Source: Mesonia phycicola (GTDB lineage Bacteria; Bacteroidota; Bacteroidia; Flavobacteriales; Flavobacteriaceae). From it: a DNA stretch of 64,000 nucleotides. The stretch is from assembly GCF_900141885.1 (NCBI RefSeq), contig NZ_FQYY01000007.1, positions 124,001 to 188,000 of the forward strand. Direction: 5' to 3'. Within the stretch, counting starts at the first letter, position 1, and each line of letters begins with the position of its first letter. The notes beneath the pieces were generated by a model. It was not told the origin of the DNA. It ran no database searches and saw nothing but the letters and a program-made list of their open reading frames with translations. Both the position numbers and the translations under genes were made by a program. Shown here piece after piece: positions 62,993 to 64,000 of this stretch.

Positions 62993-64000
62993 ATGAGAAC
63001 ACTTAGCAAATTTTTAGTTGTTGTTTTTGTAGCATTAATGGCAACCTCAGTTCAGGCACAAGAAATAAATTTTGACCGTAATATAGATAACTTTAGATAT
63101 CCAGATAAGAGAGGGGTAAATGTTTTTGAATCGCAAAAAGATACTACAAGTACTTTTAATGGAGTAGATGTTAGAGTAGGAGGTTCTTTTGCGCTACAAT
63201 ACCAGCACATAGAAAACGAGAACGCAAATTTAGCAGGTTACGAACTTAAAGAAGCAGGTAGTAACTTTAACCTTGCAACTGCTAATATGGATTTAGATGT
63301 TGCGCTATACGATGGAGTGAGAATGCATTTACGTACTTATTTATCTTCTCGTCACCATAATGAACCTTATGTTAAAGGAGGGTATTTTCAAGTAGATAAA
63401 TTAGACTTTATTAAAGAAGGTTTTTTAGAAGATTTAATGCAATACACCACAATTAGAATAGGGCATATGGAGAACAATTATGGTGATGCTCATTTTAGAA
63501 GATCAGACAATGCGCAGGCACTTTACAATCCTTTTGTGGGTAATTTGATTATGGATGCGTTTACTACAGAAGTAGGTGCAGAAGTTTATTACAGAAGAGA
63601 TGGCTTTATTGGGATGCTTGGTTTTACTAACGGAAAACTAAATCAATCTGTAGAAGAAGATGAAACAGGTCACACAGGAGGGGCTTCATTTTTAGCTAAA
63701 TTAGGGTATGATAAACAACTTAATAGTGATTTACGTGTAAGATTAACAGGTTCTTTATACAATACTGGTTATGTGCCAAATTCTTACTTATATGCTGCAG
63801 ATAGAGCAGGAGCTAGATATTATGATGTAATGCAAGCTGCAACATCTACAAGTGATGATTTTAGAGCATCTCGTTACAACCCAAATTTAACCAATAAAAT
63901 TACAGCTGTAATGTTTAATCCATTTGTAAAATATCGTGGATTAGAATTTTTTGGAACTATAGAAATGGCTACGGGTAAAGCAGACTCAGAATTAGAAGAC
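62993..64000 (+). CDS. Outer-membrane porin-like protein, 3' end beyond the window
   Basis: An open frame of 336 codons from the ATG at 62993 to the window end, with no stop. Signal peptide: MRTLSKFLVVVFVALMATSV followed by QAQ. The mature part reads as alternating beta strands of an outer-membrane barrel (DVRVGGSFALQYQHIEN, ANMDLDVALYDGVRMHLRTY, TIRIGHMENNYGDAHFRRSD, AEVYYRRDGFIGMLGFTNGK). The MENNYGDAHFRR stretch resembles porins that model substrate channels. I do not recognise the exact family. It is likely co-transcribed with yceI. Confidence 0.75.
   Translation, partial: MRTLSKFLVVVFVALMATSVQAQEINFDRNIDNFRYPDKRGVNVFESQKDTTSTFNGVDVRVGGSFALQYQHIENENANLAGYELKEAGSNFNLATANMDLDVALYDGVRMHLRTYLSSRHHNEPYVKGGYFQVDKLDFIKEGFLEDLMQYTTIRIGHMENNYGDAHFRRSDNAQALYNPFVGNLIMDAFTTEVGAEVYYRRDGFIGMLGFTNGKLNQSVEEDETGHTGGASFLAKLGYDKQLNSDLRVRLTGSLYNTGYVPNSYLYAADRAGARYYDVMQAATSTSDDFRASRYNPNLTNKITAVMFNPFVKYRGLEFFGTIEMATGKADSELED

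Overview
This is an AT-rich stretch of a chromosome from a member of the Bacteroidota, most likely a marine flavobacterium (family Flavobacteriaceae). The grounds are a SusC/SusD polysaccharide-utilisation locus, TAnnTTTG-type -7 promoter boxes, many lipoproteins and MKK-type signal peptides, a fused SecDF, the folP-cdaA pair, an archaeal/eukaryal-like ProRS, Rho with a long Asn/Lys-rich insertion, and families typical of the phylum (DUF4293, DUF3667, DUF1599, DUF2911, DUF6588, 2TM). No phage, insertion sequence, CRISPR array or rRNA operon was seen.

Layout. (1) 1-2522: a cut-off gene, a LacI-type repressor and a divergent AEC-family transporter with an operator-like inverted repeat between them, then a tiny lipoprotein. 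(2) 2585-16520: a beta-glucan (probably laminarin) utilisation locus. It holds a membrane-spanning beta-propeller/Y_Y_Y/LuxR-type regulator, SusC, SusD, a two-PKD surface lipoprotein with a duplicated C-terminal beta domain, a lipoprotein GH16, a terminator hairpin, then a GH3 beta-glucosidase translationally coupled to a second, non-lipidated GH16. Together they would bind, cut, import and finish beta-1,3-glucan down to glucose. (3) 16592-22368: an Ala/Glu-repeat lipoprotein, Kdo transferase (waaA), a DegT-type sugar aminotransferase, a FadL-like outer-membrane protein and a low-complexity lipoprotein. (4) 22471-30064: housekeeping genes: proS, two identical tRNA-Glu, rpsT, rho, DUF4293, a phosphoesterase, truA and an MsbA-like ABC exporter. 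(5) 30137-37002: a hypothetical lipoprotein, folP-cdaA-DUF3667 (folate and c-di-AMP), DUF1599, a DoxX/MauE protein, an orphan ABC permease and tpiA. (6) 37248-39820: an arsenic operon (arsR, DUF6428, ACR3 pump, arsenate reductase) with the same 17-base operator-like box before arsR and again before the second gene. (7) 39892-48816: DUF2911, gyrB, two tandem DUF6588 paralogues, mdh and secDF. (8) 49146-57397: lgt, yidD, cysS, folE, a barrel-less TonB-plug protein coupled to fabD, a flavin-type stress protein, and folA with a 2TM protein. (9) 57457-62127: a class V PLP enzyme convergent with egtD-egtB (ergothioneine), then thyA with a small TonB-C-terminal-domain protein. (10) 62419-end: YceI and a cut-off outer-membrane protein behind a clean palindrome.

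Points most worth following: the arsenic operator pair; a structured intergenic repeat present twice (37011-37110 and 62140-62256) whose stems show compensatory changes; the 11-base tandem repeat before susC; the possible EgtE-like lyase beside egtBD; and the plug-without-barrel protein. Most genes are ordinary core genes. I did not find a clearly new multi-gene system, and functions marked as inference should be read that way.
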